This document shows positions 1 through 12,100 of a stretch of DNA of 64,000 nucleotides, in pieces. The DNA lies in assembly GCA_009617715.1 (NCBI GenBank), contig VTFK01000034.1, positions 310,001 through 374,000 of the forward strand, written 5' to 3'. The translations under genes were made by a program, and so were the position numbers. Under the pieces are notes generated by a model. It was not told the origin of the DNA. It saw only the letters and a program-made list of their open reading frames with translations, and searched no databases. The DNA comes from Plectrocnemia conspersa (Eukaryota; Arthropoda; Insecta; Trichoptera; Polycentropodidae). Each line of letters starts with the position of its first letter. Within the stretch, counting starts at the first letter, position 1.

Positions 1-1250
1 CAATTGCATCTTAACTATTATATAGTAACTAATAATAAAAATACTATGTTTCGTAATTAATATTTACAATATGTAAATATTGATTACAAAACATAGATAT
101 TAATGAATATTATTGATTACGAAACAAATTATGATATGTAGTTTTATGTTTATATTTAAAGCTGCATTTTTAACTCTAAATTATAATAATGATCTTTTGG
201 GCAAAATTATCATTTTAAAGATGCAATCAAAAATATATTTTTAATTATATATTAAGATAGATTATGATTATATAAGCTCCAGATTATAATTACGGATTTT
301 TCGCCAAAATTTCTCCTTTTTCATAAAATAATGAATTGCTAAAATAAATTTATATCATTTATTAAAATACAAAATGTTTTATACATATTGAACACATTTA
401 AATCTAAATTTTTAACTATGGATTATAAGTATGTTTTTAGTTTTTGGGAAAAGTAAACGCTTATGTTACAAATATGCATATTTTTGTTTTCTTTTATTAT
501 GATTCTGAGTGTATAAAATTATTTTAAGACTAAAGTTTATTGTCAAATTGTAATTATGAATTATTAGGCAATGTTTCTCTTTACTTTAGACACCGCCGAT
601 TTTAGTTTTGAAAACTTTTGTCAAAGCCACGTTCTTTAAATTTTTACTTTGATTAAAAACTCAAAACATATTTATCACTTGCATTTTTATTATTTATTAT
701 ATTATGATTTAATGTATATTTTTAAATATTTTTTTTTTCTACACATTTTTGTATTAAAAAATTGCATTTTAATCGTTAATTTAGATGAACTGTTATTTAT
801 AAAATTTATTTAATTTGTCTAAATCTGAATTTTGAACTATAAATTAAAATCATTTTTAACCAAATTCTCGCTTTTATATATTTTCTGTGACAAAATGCTT
901 CAAAATATTTTTTGATTGCATCTTTACTATCGATTGTAATCAATATTAAAAATACCATGATTATGAATGGTATGTTGAATATATCGTACAGCTGCATTTT
1001 GTACTCTTTTCGACAAAACTTTTTTCATACTTTTACAAAATATTTTTTATTACATTTTTATAACACATGTTAATAGTATAAAATTAATTTATTCAAAGCT
1101 GCATATTGGGATCTTGATTTGAGTTTTAGATATAAAATCGCTCTGTATTTTTTTCCATATTTTTATTATCGTAGTTGTATATACGATTTTATCATATGCA
1201 ATAATGTTACTGCATTACAATTTTTTTTACGATAAACTGATTTATGTGTT
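1..1250. repeat. Degenerate AT-rich tandem array, family T1 (block 1)
   Basis: No gene is seen. Loosely repeated phrases recur every few hundred bases: ATTGCAT followed by a T-rich run, then a TTATTATTGATTATGAT-like phrase, then AGCTGCATTTT (near 161, 991 and 1099), then a GATTATAATTATG-like phrase. The same wording recurs at 6.8-7.3 kb and 23.3-25.5 kb, which is why I group the three blocks. The units are strongly diverged, so boundaries are approximate. An AT-rich intergenic sequence could imitate this; a dot plot would decide. Confidence 0.5.
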
Positions 1251-1960
1251 ATATTATCTGCAAAAAATAAGGTATCGAACACAATATAAATTATATATAC
1301 ATATCGAATTATTAGTACCTATCCGATAGAATTAAATAACTTTTCATGATTAAAAAATAATTTAAAACTGTACCATGTGTAAGAAACAAATCAAGAATTT
1401 TGCCCGGGGCGTAAATTTCAAATATATGTTTTCATCCATGCCTATATATTGCTACAGTAATATAAAATAATAAATATGTTTGCATGCATGTGTGGATGTA
1501 TGTGCATGAACTTTATGGCTACTAAACGTTTTTACGACCCATTTTAAATCGCTGTCAAAACTCGTCAAATTGACAGGTGCTCAATTCCGATTTCGATGTC
1601 TTCATTTTTATATCGTTTTAATGTAATTCCACTTTCATGAAGACACACATGCATTTTTATTTTCAAGGTCAAATGTAAGTGAATAGCTATAACATATTAC
1701 CAGGAAAACGGTATTTCATTCATGGTTTTATAATACAAGATTTTTACTATCGGTAGTTAATAATTTTATTATACATCAATAATAATATAAAATATTACGA
1801 CCAGTAATGTGACGAATCTCATTGCTAATAATATTTTATTATTCATTGATCATGTTAATGAAAGTTTCAGTTAATATTTTTTTTATAATAATAGTTTATT
1901 TACAATCAGAAACACTACTTTCTTTGATCGCATAAAAGCAACCCAATATCAACCGCGCTG
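1251..1960. other. AT-rich spacer, nothing recognised
   Basis: This is non-repetitive AT-rich DNA with short TA and ATG-rich simple stretches near 1485-1510. I see no open frame of note, no repeat shared with the rest of the window, and no RNA-like fold. Confidence 0.5.
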
Positions 1961-2640
1961 GTTTTTATTTTTCATTTTCCACGAGATTTTTCTTTTTCCC
2001 CCTCCGACATGCCAAGTTGACCTAGTGGAAAATCCCTTATATACGGCATGCCATTTCATGTGCGAGGGGTCGGTTTACGTCTGCACCGACCAACCGCCTG
2101 CTTCCGAATAAAATATTTAGCATTTCTTTCATCATGTTGCCGACGATAAATTTCACCTTGGTCCTGTTACGGTATTCCATGCCCCGGCCATCAGGGCGGC
2201 CGTAGACGGAATACGTGACGTAAATTCGTGAACGTGAACGTACTACGTGCCGGCGCGGGGATGTATGAAAAATCTGGACGAAGAAGCCAACGCCACTAAA
2301 AACGTCTTTAATTTATGTCCAATTTTCGTATTCCAGCCGCGTCGCTTTAAGGATATCTAATGACGGCATTAAACGGTAGTCCTTTTGGATTTTTCCAAAG
2401 GAACGACGCCCCAAGCATGCGTTATTGTTTCGTGTGAAAGATTCCTTTTTTCCAAAAGCATATCCATAAGAAGAGGCGTGTTGAATGGTAGATCGATGGA
2501 TAGGTGTGAAAGGGTGTCCCAGGATGTCTCAAAGGACACGACTCGAATCGCAATATCCTTATTAAATTTCATTCGATACGATTGGTCATCTGAAAAAATT
2601 GAGACACGTCGCTTGCATTTTAAAGAGACACGTTGACATA
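1961..2640. other. GC-richer island 1, with nested inverted repeat
   Basis: Base composition shifts clearly towards G+C compared with both flanks. A nested inverted repeat lies inside: GTATTCC (2172-2178) pairs with GGAATAC (2208-2214), and within it CGGCC (2185-2189) pairs with GGCCG (2198-2202). Open frames run on both strands around 2369-2636 (67-83 residues), but they overlap each other, match nothing I know and have no splice context. I therefore treat the island as non-coding, possibly regulatory. Confidence 0.4.
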
Positions 2641-3329
2641 TCTACCTTTACTGCCTTTGAATTGAACACGAATGTATTTTTTAAATTTATTAATTCACAT
2701 CCTTTTTCCACCCATTGAAGATAAATTATCTAAATCATCTTTCTAAATCTAAAACACGATCCTAACTTCTCGGCATGCGCGCTTTTATTATATTTATAAA
2801 CGAGTTGCATGACTTTTCCCAATATAAAAACTCGAGCGTAATCTCGGCCATGTTAAAAATGAGAAGTAATGTTCAAAAAATTCATTCCATCAGGGGAAAT
2901 AAACCGAGGGGCCACCGAGCATCTGGGAGTACAAGTAGAGTAGAGGGAAAAGTAAAAAAAAATGGTGGATATATAATATTTTATAATATAAAAAGCCAGA
3001 GAGTTGCGGTCCGCTGTTTAGTAATTTCGCTCTCTCACGAATAAAAGTATATGAACGCGCAGGGTCGCACTGGTGCGTGAATATAAATATAAAATTTTGC
3101 GCGTACTTCGCGCATAAACCGCGCACTATTTGCATACGCTAGCTAGCATGGAACACATTATTCTTTTATATATATATTTTATATATATAAATATTCTACA
3201 TAATTGAATGCTATTTTTTTATATTGATAGCAATATTCGACAATACATCTCTGTTACAATTAAAATTGTGTCGTTAAAATAAAAAAATACGACAATTTTT
3301 GGATTTCGGTTGAACATTTAAAAATTCTC
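2641..3329. other. Spacer with minor GC-richer patch (2.88-3.13 kb)
   Basis: No gene is recognised. A mixed-composition patch sits near 2880-3130, followed by TA-rich simple sequence around 3165-3195. The overlapping open frames on both strands near 2775-3135 look like chance. Confidence 0.4.
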
Positions 3330-3620
3330 TATAGTCATTGATGAATCTTGTGCTTGTGAAGGTTTCAAGGAGCTTGTGAAGTTTCCATATTCAAAGTTAT
3401 ACGAAGGTTTTGATGAAGGTTTTTGAGGCCTTATTATTATTAAACTCCAGCTTTCAAGCTTATTGATGAACTTTACCGCCATAAAACAATTGTTATATCT
3501 ATGAGTTAGCTGCGTATCGAGGAAAGATCGATGTTATCAGTGTCTTGACGGACCTTATGGTACGGGATACTATATGATAATTTTCCTGATAACAAACTAG
3601 ACGTTGTGTTAATTAAAAAT
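3330..3620 (+). repeat. Interspersed repeat family R1, copy 1
   Basis: This segment aligns by eye with 30260-30560 and more weakly with 48690-48960. Shared landmarks in order are TGTGAAGGTTT, GAAGGTTTTGA, TTATTGATGAACTT, CCATAAAACAATTGTTAT, CTATGAGTTAGCTG and ATATGATAAT. The copies have diverged through many substitutions and small indels. I see no coding sequence and no terminal repeats, so it could be a non-autonomous transposon or an old SINE or LINE fragment. Confidence 0.65.
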
Positions 3621-4232
3621 GTAAAGAAATAATGATTATATAGCGTTATATAAACTATGAACGAGGGACTCTCGCTTAAGCTCATATAAATATGAATATC
3701 TTACAATTGTATTGAGCAAAAAAATATTCGTGGTTGTACAGAAAATTATTTTTTTATATATTTTTAAAAACTTACATGATAGTTACGATCGCCGTGGTCC
3801 GTCAATAAATGTATCCTTCCAGACTGTTGCCGCCTAGCATTGTGGCCAAAATAAATCGGTCTTCCACATTATTAAAGCTCGGTTTTAAGCACAAATTTTG
3901 GTAAAAAAACTTTATTGAATGGTTTAATCAATATTTGATTAAGCCTATGAAACCATTTCATTGTTTAACGGCAAATATCAAGAACTAATTTCCGTTTATT
4001 ATTCCGAATGATTTTTTTATTATAAGTTTCCATTAAATTTCTGTATAGCTTACATTTACTATTTATTTTTGGAATTCGTCACATACCAATTCTCAACTAA
4101 AATTCCCAGAAAACGATACAGAAGCGTGCAAAAAATAAGCCGCGGTGAAAGGGTTAAAGATATGATACATGATTTTATATTATACAATACAAAACAAGCT
4201 CAAGATTCGTTAAAAAATTGCTAGCACCTTAC

Positions 4233-4570
4233 AAAGGGTGATCAAATTATTGCAAACGAAAATTGCGTACATGAAAATTCCACACAGCAAAAATTTTGAA
4301 CATATGTAATTGTTTGATTGTCAAATATATTTTATTTTTAATCCCAACTGCATATTATATATTTCTATTTTAAATTAAAAAAATATGTATTTATAGGATA
4401 TGTAAGTGTATCATACCAATGTAAATTACTAATATAATTATAATTTATATCTGCGATATATACAGGAATTAGTTTTTATATATATTTACGTATTTTTAAA
4501 TATAAGATCATCTATGATCAGAATTTTTGTTGTTTTGAAATTTTCACTGTGCGCAATTTTAAATTTTGAC
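4233..4570. mobile_element. Terminal-inverted-repeat element, copy 1 (AAGGGTGATC ends)
   Basis: The left arm starts AAGGGTGATCAAATTATTGC at 4234 and continues with AAAATTGCGTACATGAAAATT to about 4305. The right arm (about 4508-4570) is its diverged reverse complement, reading GATCAGAATTTTTGTTGTTT and then TGCGCAATTTTAAATTTTG. A larger element at 9975-10789 uses the same arm words. It is followed by a CAACTTGGAATAATGCCCATAACGAT-type stretch that is also paired inside copy 2. It is non-coding, so a non-autonomous DNA transposon fits; the superfamily is unknown. Confidence 0.5.
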
Positions 4571-4959
4571 TAAACACATTTTAGTAAGATTATTATCGGT
4601 CGTTTTTATAATCAACTTGGAATAATGCCCATAACGATGTATCATATTAAGGTCGTTAATATAGATTTTATTTGTCAGAGTTTTAACTAACTTGGGAACA
4701 AGTATTTATTAATAAGCTTGGCTTTCTAATCGAGGATGATCATAAAACATTATTGTGCATTGCAAAAATGTTTTGTGGATTGAAAGAATCGTGAAAGAAT
4801 GGCATAAATTAATAATATATGATGGGGATTTCCTTGAAGTGAACAATATTTGTATCATACATCGTACATATCTATCAATTTGATTAGTTATAGAAGGTTA
4901 TTTATCAATAGGTAATTGTTTAATTAAAATTAATTTCATAGCAGAATAAATACAGTTTT

Positions 4960-5420
4960 ATATGGCAAATCCGCCCCTGTCGCTCATGTGAACGCGTAGC
5001 CGAGCCACCCCTCTCTATCATAATGTCTGTAAACTTTTTAAAAAGAAATACCACAGCGCCATTGGGCTTGTTAAACTTTTTTTTTGGTTCTCTCTCGTAC
5101 AGATTGGATTAGTTAGGAGGCGACCTCTCATATAAATGCCCTCCGGTCCCCGGGGGCTTTATCTCTCTCTGGAAGAGAAGAGACTTACAAAACTCGATAT
5201 CCCGCGAAACTTTGCCATGAAACGGCCGAAACTTTCGAATGTCTTTTCTGAATTAGCGAAAGCATCTTGGACATATAATATGTCCGAAAGTTCGCTACGG
5301 TGAGAAAGAATGAAAGAAAGAAAATTAATCCGCGAGTTAGTACGAATTATTACTTTATTAGATCCCATATAAAAGCGTGATGATACAACGTACATACACG
5401 CAGGACGCGTTCAATAATCT
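4960..5420. other. GC-richer island 2
   Basis: This compact region of mixed composition has pyrimidine-rich and CpG-containing stretches, such as CCCCGGGGGC near 5147-5156. No splice-bounded open frame was recognised. The 78-residue minus-strand frame (5159-5395) has no familiar motif. It is a possible regulatory element, judged by composition alone. Confidence 0.3.
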
Positions 5421-5999
5421 TTGCCGGGGATTATATCTAAATTATGACAGTATTTTGGGGTATTTTATACTTATTGCTCTACATGTAAGAAAAGTATGAG
5501 TTAAACGTGGAAATATGAATACAAATACTAAAATCAAAATAGATATCGTAAAACGAACATGTATGTATGTACATTTATTACGTATTGTAAAATTTGCTTC
5601 ATATTTTTACGACACATGTACATTGGGCATAAAATGCATCAATCAGTTATATAGTCAATATTTGTTTTGTTTATGATAGAATTACATATGATACAGATGT
5701 ATTGAATACAGCAATTAAAAATATATTTTAGATGCAGTTCTCGTAAGAAAGTATCTTTAACGATACAGTGTATATTTCATCAAACAGTCCATATGGGGAA
5801 AAACGATAAAGGATATAGATATCCTAAACGTGACTTGAGTAATTGCCGCGTGAATAAGATGATAACAATTTATAAAATTCAATTATTTGGAACTGTTATT
5901 ATGTTGCTTTCATATACAGTGTTTACGTGTTACTATATATAGATAACATTGTACACGATGTAGGCTCTCTCGGCAGTAAAACACGTGTTATTTTGATTA
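5421..5999. other. AT-rich spacer, nothing recognised
   Basis: I see AT-rich sequence with ATGTATGTATGTAC-type simple stretches near 5563-5575 and no supported feature. Confidence 0.4.
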
Positions 6000-6370
6000 A
6001 TTTCGCCCGAGTACCCAATTATGAATATTGAAAGACATATCTGATGATTGACAACGTCCATAACCTTGTTTACTCGGCAACATTGTACCGAAAAATGTGG
6101 TTGTAATCCGCATAACTTGTGTACGAGAGAAGGCTCTCTTGATACGCGGCACACTTTGCATATAAATTGTGATGATCTTGATACTCGTCGTATCTCCGCA
6201 CAGCCTCCCCGCGGGGTGTGCTACCGGACCGAGGAAAACGAAAGAGGAATAGAGAGGGAAAGAGAATTTTTATCCTCGACATTTTTATTCTTGTTACGTA
6301 AGAAAAGAAAAATAGAGAGAAGAGTCCTCGATGCGTGAACGGGGGCGCTGGCTGCGTAATACGATCGCAT
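6000..6370. other. GC-richer island 3
   Basis: Mixed-composition segment ending in purine-rich sequence (6235-6330, GAGAGAG/AAAGAAAAG-like). Overlapping open frames occur on both strands (plus 6048-6338, minus 5933-6282) and match no protein known to me. Frames open on both strands at once suggest composition rather than coding. Confidence 0.3.
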
Positions 6371-6779
6371 AAAATAAATAATGCCAGGACTATAAATATT
6401 TATCAGTTCAATAAGTTATCATCGACGATGATAATAGTTTTGGCTTTTACTGCAAGTCCTTCTATTTATATTATAATAAAATGTCACGGTATGGAGATTA
6501 CAACGAAAGTTAACCCTAAAAATACATACACAGTATACTCTCGATTAGCTGGTCTAGTTCTGGGGAGGAAGGGCGCGGATATCAATTTTAATCTGGTTTT
6601 AAAATATGTTCAATATATTTACAATATGGATTATCAGTTTTTTGTTTACTAAGAAAATCTGTGATTCTAATTTGTTTTTGAGAATCTCTCAATAATTTTC
6701 GAATATCAGAAAGTATAATATTTTTCTATGAGCTATTATATTGTTTTATGCGAATCCCTTTAGTTAATATAGTCCAGAA

Positions 6780-7262
6780 AATTTTCAACAGAAGTAAAAA
6801 AACTAAAATTTTCAAAAATATTTTTTAAATTGCATTTTTATGGTTGATTATGATATATTTTAATACATTGCTTATATTTAAATTACTTAAAGATTTTTTA
6901 ATAAATAAACAAATTATATTTTCGGTATAATTTTTTTCATAGTTATTATTTTTTTCTTATTTTTGTGTTATTACTATTTTTATACAATAGAAGTATATAT
7001 TGTACATGTAGTATATATCTTTAAAAAACTGTTTCAAATTTCAAATCTAGTATTTCTATTTTTGCTGTTTATTTTTTTAAGAAGTTTAATACTTTTTTTA
7101 TGAAGTTTTAATACTTTTTCATTGACAATATACTCAAAAATATTAAAATTGCAGGTTTATTGCTGGTTATGTTAGATTATAAGACATGTATATTAGATTA
7201 TCTCTATGAATTTTTAAAATAAAAATCAAATTTTTAGTATAGTTTTTTTCCCAAAATGATTC
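6780..7262. repeat. Tandem family T1, block 2
   Basis: Two or so diverged units are visible. Each has an AATTGCATTTTTATGGTTGATTATG-like phrase (about 6830-6855 and 7147-7170) followed by a TTTTAGTATAGTTTTTTTC-like phrase (about 6922-6940 and 7232-7252), giving a spacing of about 310-320 bases. The wording resembles the arrays at 1-1250 and 23.3-25.5 kb. Confidence 0.45.
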
Positions 7263-7297
7263 ACATTTTTTTATGTAACAGTATAAAATACAATATA

Positions 7298-7615
7298 CAG
7301 TATAACCTCGACTTACGAACCCCTCTAGATACGAACTTTTCGATATACGAATTACATATCTCATTTTGACCTCTACATACGAACCTAAATTCGAGACACG
7401 AAACTATTTATTCGAGCGGTGTTTGTTGTTACTACGTGGAATTTATCTGAAATAATAAGTAAAAAGACCACTCTTTGTGCGACGCATGCTGTACGGTACA
7501 TATTTGCTTTTTGTATATTTCGGTATCTATGAAATCAAGATGTAATGTGAAATTGGGTTTCGAGATACGTACTACAGTCGGAAACGAATTAAGCTCGTAA
7601 GTCAAGGTACTGCTG
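7298..7615. mobile_element. pogo/Tigger-like MITE, 318 bp, with TA target duplication
   Basis: The left end reads CAGTATAACCTCGACTTACG and the reverse complement of the right end reads CAGCAGTACCTTGACTTACG, 16 of 20 identical. Both ends are flanked by TA (7296-7297 and 7616-7617), the target duplication expected of Tc1/mariner/pogo superfamily elements. The CAGT start and the CGACTTACGA wording are typical of pogo/Tigger termini in animals. The element is non-coding and so non-autonomous. Inside the left end, TACGAA recurs at 7314, 7330, 7346 and 7378, that is, on a 16-base grid, which would suit repeated transposase-binding sites. Confidence 0.88.
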
Positions 7616-7617
7616 TA

Positions 7618-8400
7618 TATGCATATGTATTAGGTCTTAATTAGTCTATAAAAAATAAATTTTAAAACCGATTCTCAAATCTAAATTTTTTTAGAAAAAA
7701 ACAGTGTTTTTCAGGCTATTTAATATGAATTAAACTGCAAATATATAACAAAATAAATTAAAAGCTATTTTTAACAAACAAACTTAATTGAATGTATAAG
7801 CTTAAAATGGACATTGAACGATCATAGTCTTTTTTTTTATTTTAGATACAAAATTACCTTGAAAATAAAATACTTTTCCACTGGAAAGTAAATTTATTTT
7901 GATCTGAAATAAATTTACACAAAACGAACCTTAATGGTATTATATTAGGTATTCTTTTTACAATGATGAAAATAATCATCAATTATAAAAATATATGATC
8001 TTTGCGGCAAAAATCTTGTTCTACAGATTTATATATAATTGAATTCGATAAGCATTTCAATGACATATATTGGAATATGTATACAAAATTATTCCCTTCT
8101 GACTTCAAACGATTGAAAATATATTTTTTTGTGTTTATTATCTGAAACACAGATAGCATGTTTGTATATATTGAAAGGAATGTTTTTCAAAATAATGTCC
8201 TCTAAAATTAAAATTACAACGCAAATATCGTTGTTAATCCATTTGCATAAAATTATATTCGTATATTTTACACATGTTATTATTATAAAATCTTTCGCTA
8301 CTTTGTATAATCTCATGTAGGAAAATTCCTGAATTAATTTTGACGTTTCATTTAATCCGATCACATAATTCGTCGTAATTTGTGTGATAAGTAAAGCCAA
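7618..8400. other. AT-rich spacer, nothing recognised
   Basis: AT-rich sequence with long overlapping open frames on both strands near 8089-8403. They are rich in I, K and L with no motif, as expected by chance at this composition. Confidence 0.4.
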
Positions 8401-8610
8401 CACACGACCTTATTGCATTCAGTCCCGTTTTATTGTCTTTCATTTGGTCTTTTTTCCTTGTTAATCCTCCGACCCGAAAAGTCTTCATTTCGGCGTGTGA
8501 ATCACGCCATATGCCGGACAATAAAACGTAAATCTTTTTCCTGTCGTTTTGTGATACATTTAATTAAAATCATTCGCACGAGATTATCGGAAGTCTTTGA
8601 AAGTCTAAAA
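8401..8610. other. GC-richer island 4
   Basis: Mixed-composition segment next to the candidate minus-strand exon at 8618-8735. The 67-residue plus frame (8413-8616) has no recognisable domain. Confidence 0.3.
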
Positions 8611-8617
8611 CGATAAC

Positions 8618-8735
8618 TCACCCGAGTTAATTGGATAGCCTGTTCCAGTCGGTTGAAAATAGCTCTGAAAGCGATTTTTCAAACCAACATCTACATGATG
8701 AAGAATACCGTACACTCCCGAGGCGTGATTTATAG
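8618..8735 (-). other. Candidate internal coding exon (weak)
   Basis: Read on the minus strand, an open frame of about 39 codons contains HASGVYGILHHVDVGL and then QSYFQPTGTGYPINS. It ends at a consensus donor, AACTCGG followed by GTGAGT, near 8617. The upstream side has CGACAG as a possible acceptor, but its pyrimidine tract is poor. A second frame is open over almost the same stretch. I do not recognise the peptide. Chance or an unrelated regulatory island is equally possible. Confidence 0.22.
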
Positions 8736-8759
8736 CTGTCGAACGTTTTAAATTTCAAT

Positions 8760-9960
8760 ACGTAAAAAAAATATATTTTTACATATTTTATCTATTCATA
8801 CGCATCAGCGATATAAAAAAAAGTAAGACAGGTATGTTATGTATGCAATATACACGAGGCATTTCAGGGTTTACGCTTTTTGAGGGACGTATGTGTGCGT
8901 CTAGTAATAAGAGAGAGAGGACAAAATAAATTTGTCCGTATACCGACGTACAAACATAAAGTCGACCTTATTTAATATATTTATATGTAGTTGTAAACGC
9001 GCACGTGTAATACACTTGTAAAAAATATGCGTAGCGCGGAAAATGCTTCAAATATGCGAAAAATCCCAGAGATGATTTAATCTTTCTATTATTTTTTTAA
9101 GCATATAATTTAAGTTAATTAATGCAAACGGTTTATCTTGAAACAAATTTTCGGTTCTCACGTGTATGCCTATTTGTTAAATGTGTTCCCACGCGCAGTT
9201 AGAAAATTATAATTTGTACTTGATATTGGATTAAGACGGCGATGCTGCGTTATTATTTCCTCAAGTGCTTAAAAACGTCACTAAATATTCATAAAAACGC
9301 CTATGAATAATTAAAAGATAACATCTTATTAGTGCTGGTTTTTTTTTTGGATAATTAAACAAAATAAAAAAACATACTTTTTTATCACAAATACATTTCG
9401 ATTACCTATTTAAAATAAATCGACTCACTATTGATAAATCAATATATTCATTTTATTTTAAATGCTACTAAATTGATTGAAGTTGTAAAACAATCAAAAT
9501 AACAACCAGTAGCGTTATATAAACAATCAAAGCTAGAAGCCAATGACCGATCACGTGACTAAATGCTTGACACTTGAGTGATTTTTTTTATTTGTCTGAG
9601 TTTGTTACATTCTTGGAGCACGTCTGAATATAAAATAACGTGTCACTTTAAAAAGAAAATCTAATATTCATTGGATTTAAAAAATCTATTGTGAATAAAC
9701 ATTTATTTTTTCCATATAAAAGTAAGAATTTAACATCAGATGATGAAGTTTAAACTATACTCATAATTAGTTTATTTTTTGAAAGATGTGAAAAAATATT
9801 TATTATTAACTTTAAGCATATGTATATACAGAAAACATTTATGTACATGTTAAAAAATTACATTCTAATACTAGTATATATAATATTTAGATCTCTTCAC
9901 CAAATAATTAAATAACCCTCAATTTATGTTCCTAGTTGGATAAACCTCATGTCCCGTGTC
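8760..9960. other. AT-rich spacer, nothing recognised
   Basis: I found no gene, no repeat shared with other parts of the window, and no RNA-like structure. GAGAGAGAGG occurs near 8911. Confidence 0.4.
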
Positions 9961-9974
9961 TTACAGTAAATTTT

Positions 9975-10789
9975 GTGATTATAGCGGAAACAAAAATTGT
10001 GAACACAAAAACTGCGGACCCCAAAAAATTCCGGACATAATTGATTACGGACACGAGAAATCCACATATTAAATTTTCTATTTAAAATTCTGCACCTATG
10101 TCACATTGTATACATTTAAAATCAGATCATAAACAATGAAGCACAAAAATACATATGTATAATATAAAAAAATACTGTATGTTAGATAAAATTCGCAGAT
10201 ATTTCCATTAGTCAGAAACGAGCATGTAGTCTTATTATTTAATTCTGTGCGGTCTGATTTTACATTTGCTAATTTTGTATTATTATATTTTGTAGTATAT
10301 ATTATCTTTTAAGTATTGCAATTTATAATATATTTTTTTATTTCGAAAAAGATTATACTGTTACGTTATTTATAGGCTGTCATATTTCATCAGGGTAAAC
10401 CAATGCATATTCACAACTTAAAATAAAAATAGAACATAACAATATTATATTTCATCATTTGATATATGCATATTTAAAGTACTATATGTTCTTAAATACA
10501 AATGGGTCTAAAACCCTATACTTTACAGATTGGCCGACCAAATACACAACAATCTACATATACTACTTATATTTTATAAATGTATTTGTATATTTGTTCT
10601 CATTTTTGGAATTTTTGTGTCCGCAGTTTTTATTAACGCAATAATCATATTACCCTTACAACCGATATTTTAATCGACTTAGTATAATGCTCACAACGAT
10701 TTCTCGTTAAAAAAAAATTGCGGAATTTTTGCGTCCGGAATTTTTTGTGTTCGCAATTTTAATTTCCGCAAAAATCCGATCACCCTTAA
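9975..10789. mobile_element. Terminal-inverted-repeat element, copy 2
   Basis: The left arm (about 9975-10045) reads GATTATAGCGGAAACAAAAA, then TTGTGAACACAAAAACTGCGG, then AAAATTCCGGACA. The right arm (about 10710-10789), reverse-complemented, reads AAGGGTGATCGGATTTTTGC, GGAAATTAAAATTGCGAACA, CAAAAAATTCCGGACGC. The arms are therefore long, imperfect inverted repeats around about 660 bases of AT-rich non-coding sequence. The AAGGGTGATC end word is shared with 4234-4243. An internal repeat of the arm, TTTGTGTCCGCAGTTTTTAT, lies near 10615. The superfamily is not identified and no clear target duplication was seen. Confidence 0.6.
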
Positions 10790-12100
10790 CCAATTCATGC
10801 ATGATAGATTTTCAAAAGTAGCTTAAGAAAACGATATTATTTTTTTCTCTCTCTTATTTTAGGTAAATAATATTCAACAAAAAAAAATTTAGACCATTTT
10901 TTCGAATTTACACGTTTTTTTTAATATAATAATGATAAAATTAAACAATAGAAATATTGATTCATATTATTTTAAAATCGAAAATCCCGCATATGTCAAT
11001 ATTATGATCGATTTGAAATAATGCTCACAATGATTTACCGTATTATTTTGAGAAACGTGATTTTATTTGTTTTGAGATTTAACTAACTTAGAAACAGAAT
11101 CGTAGACAGCTCAGTTTCTGACCACGTGAGCTCAGAGATTTTGCGCTACGATAACCGATAACTCGCACTTCTCATTCGTGATTTATTTGGATAAATACGA
11201 CACAGTCGTGATGTCGCAGCTAACGTATTTTCATTATCACGCAGATGAAGATAAATGTATTTGCAACCTTAGAGGCGATGAAGACAAAATCGCCGAGTGA
11301 CCTCAAAAGTTTTGTTCTACTTGAACGTAAATTTCTGATATACTCATAGAGTAAAGAAATAAAGAAAGATTCTCCATAAATATCTATTAACTCTATGGAA
11401 ATTACCTTCTTTTTGAGCTCCCGAAGCAACTTCTCCTTTTTTGTCCTTTCGGTGATGACCTTTGAAAAAAAATTTTCGAAATGACCTTTTTTATTTTTAG
11501 CTCCGGTAATAATTTGCCATTCTTTGTCCTCCTCGAACAAAAAATTCCGAGATGGGCTTTTATTTTTATTGTTCTTTCATATATTCAAAAACTGCCCACT
11601 TACAAATAGTGCGTACCATAAAAGTTTTGCGGATTATAATGAATTCTGGCAAAAGTTTATTATATCTAATAGGGATTACTTTAAATGAGACAATATCAAT
11701 ATTAAAGTAAAATTATTATTTATCGCAAATTTCAAAAATAAATAACAGTTTGAACTTCTCTGTATTAGAACAACATTCATAATTTACACATATAAACATG
11801 TAAATCCTCCCTCGTCCGCAGTTTTCACACGTTTTTTGTGTATTTCCTGAAACGAATTTCTTTGCGTAGTTCATTCGGAACGATATTTCACGCTCATTTA
11901 CAAAAATCACCAGAGCAAAGTTACGCCGATTAGCTTAGTTAGATTAGTTTATCTAAAAACGCTTTTCCTGCGATAGCTCAGCTTGAATTATTATCGTTGT
12001 TTTTTTTTCAAAGATCAAATTCTCGAAATAAGCGCTACTAAAATCTCAAGGCAAAGCCGCCCGTTTATAAACGTTTAACTGATAAATCTTTAGATAATCT
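10790..12100. other. AT-rich stretch with unrecognised minus-strand open frame
   Basis: A 106-codon minus-strand frame (11220-11540) begins with a charged lysine- and glutamate-rich half and ends in a hydrophobic half. I know no family with this pattern, and there is no splice or promoter context, so it is not called as a gene. A TCGATTTGAAATAATGCTCACAATG-like phrase near 11009-11032 echoes 10676-10700 inside the preceding TIR element. A related repeat may therefore extend here. Confidence 0.3.

Noticed and set aside
11220..11540. 106-codon minus frame with charged and hydrophobic halves
   Set aside because: No family match, no gene context, and adjacent to repeat-like sequence.
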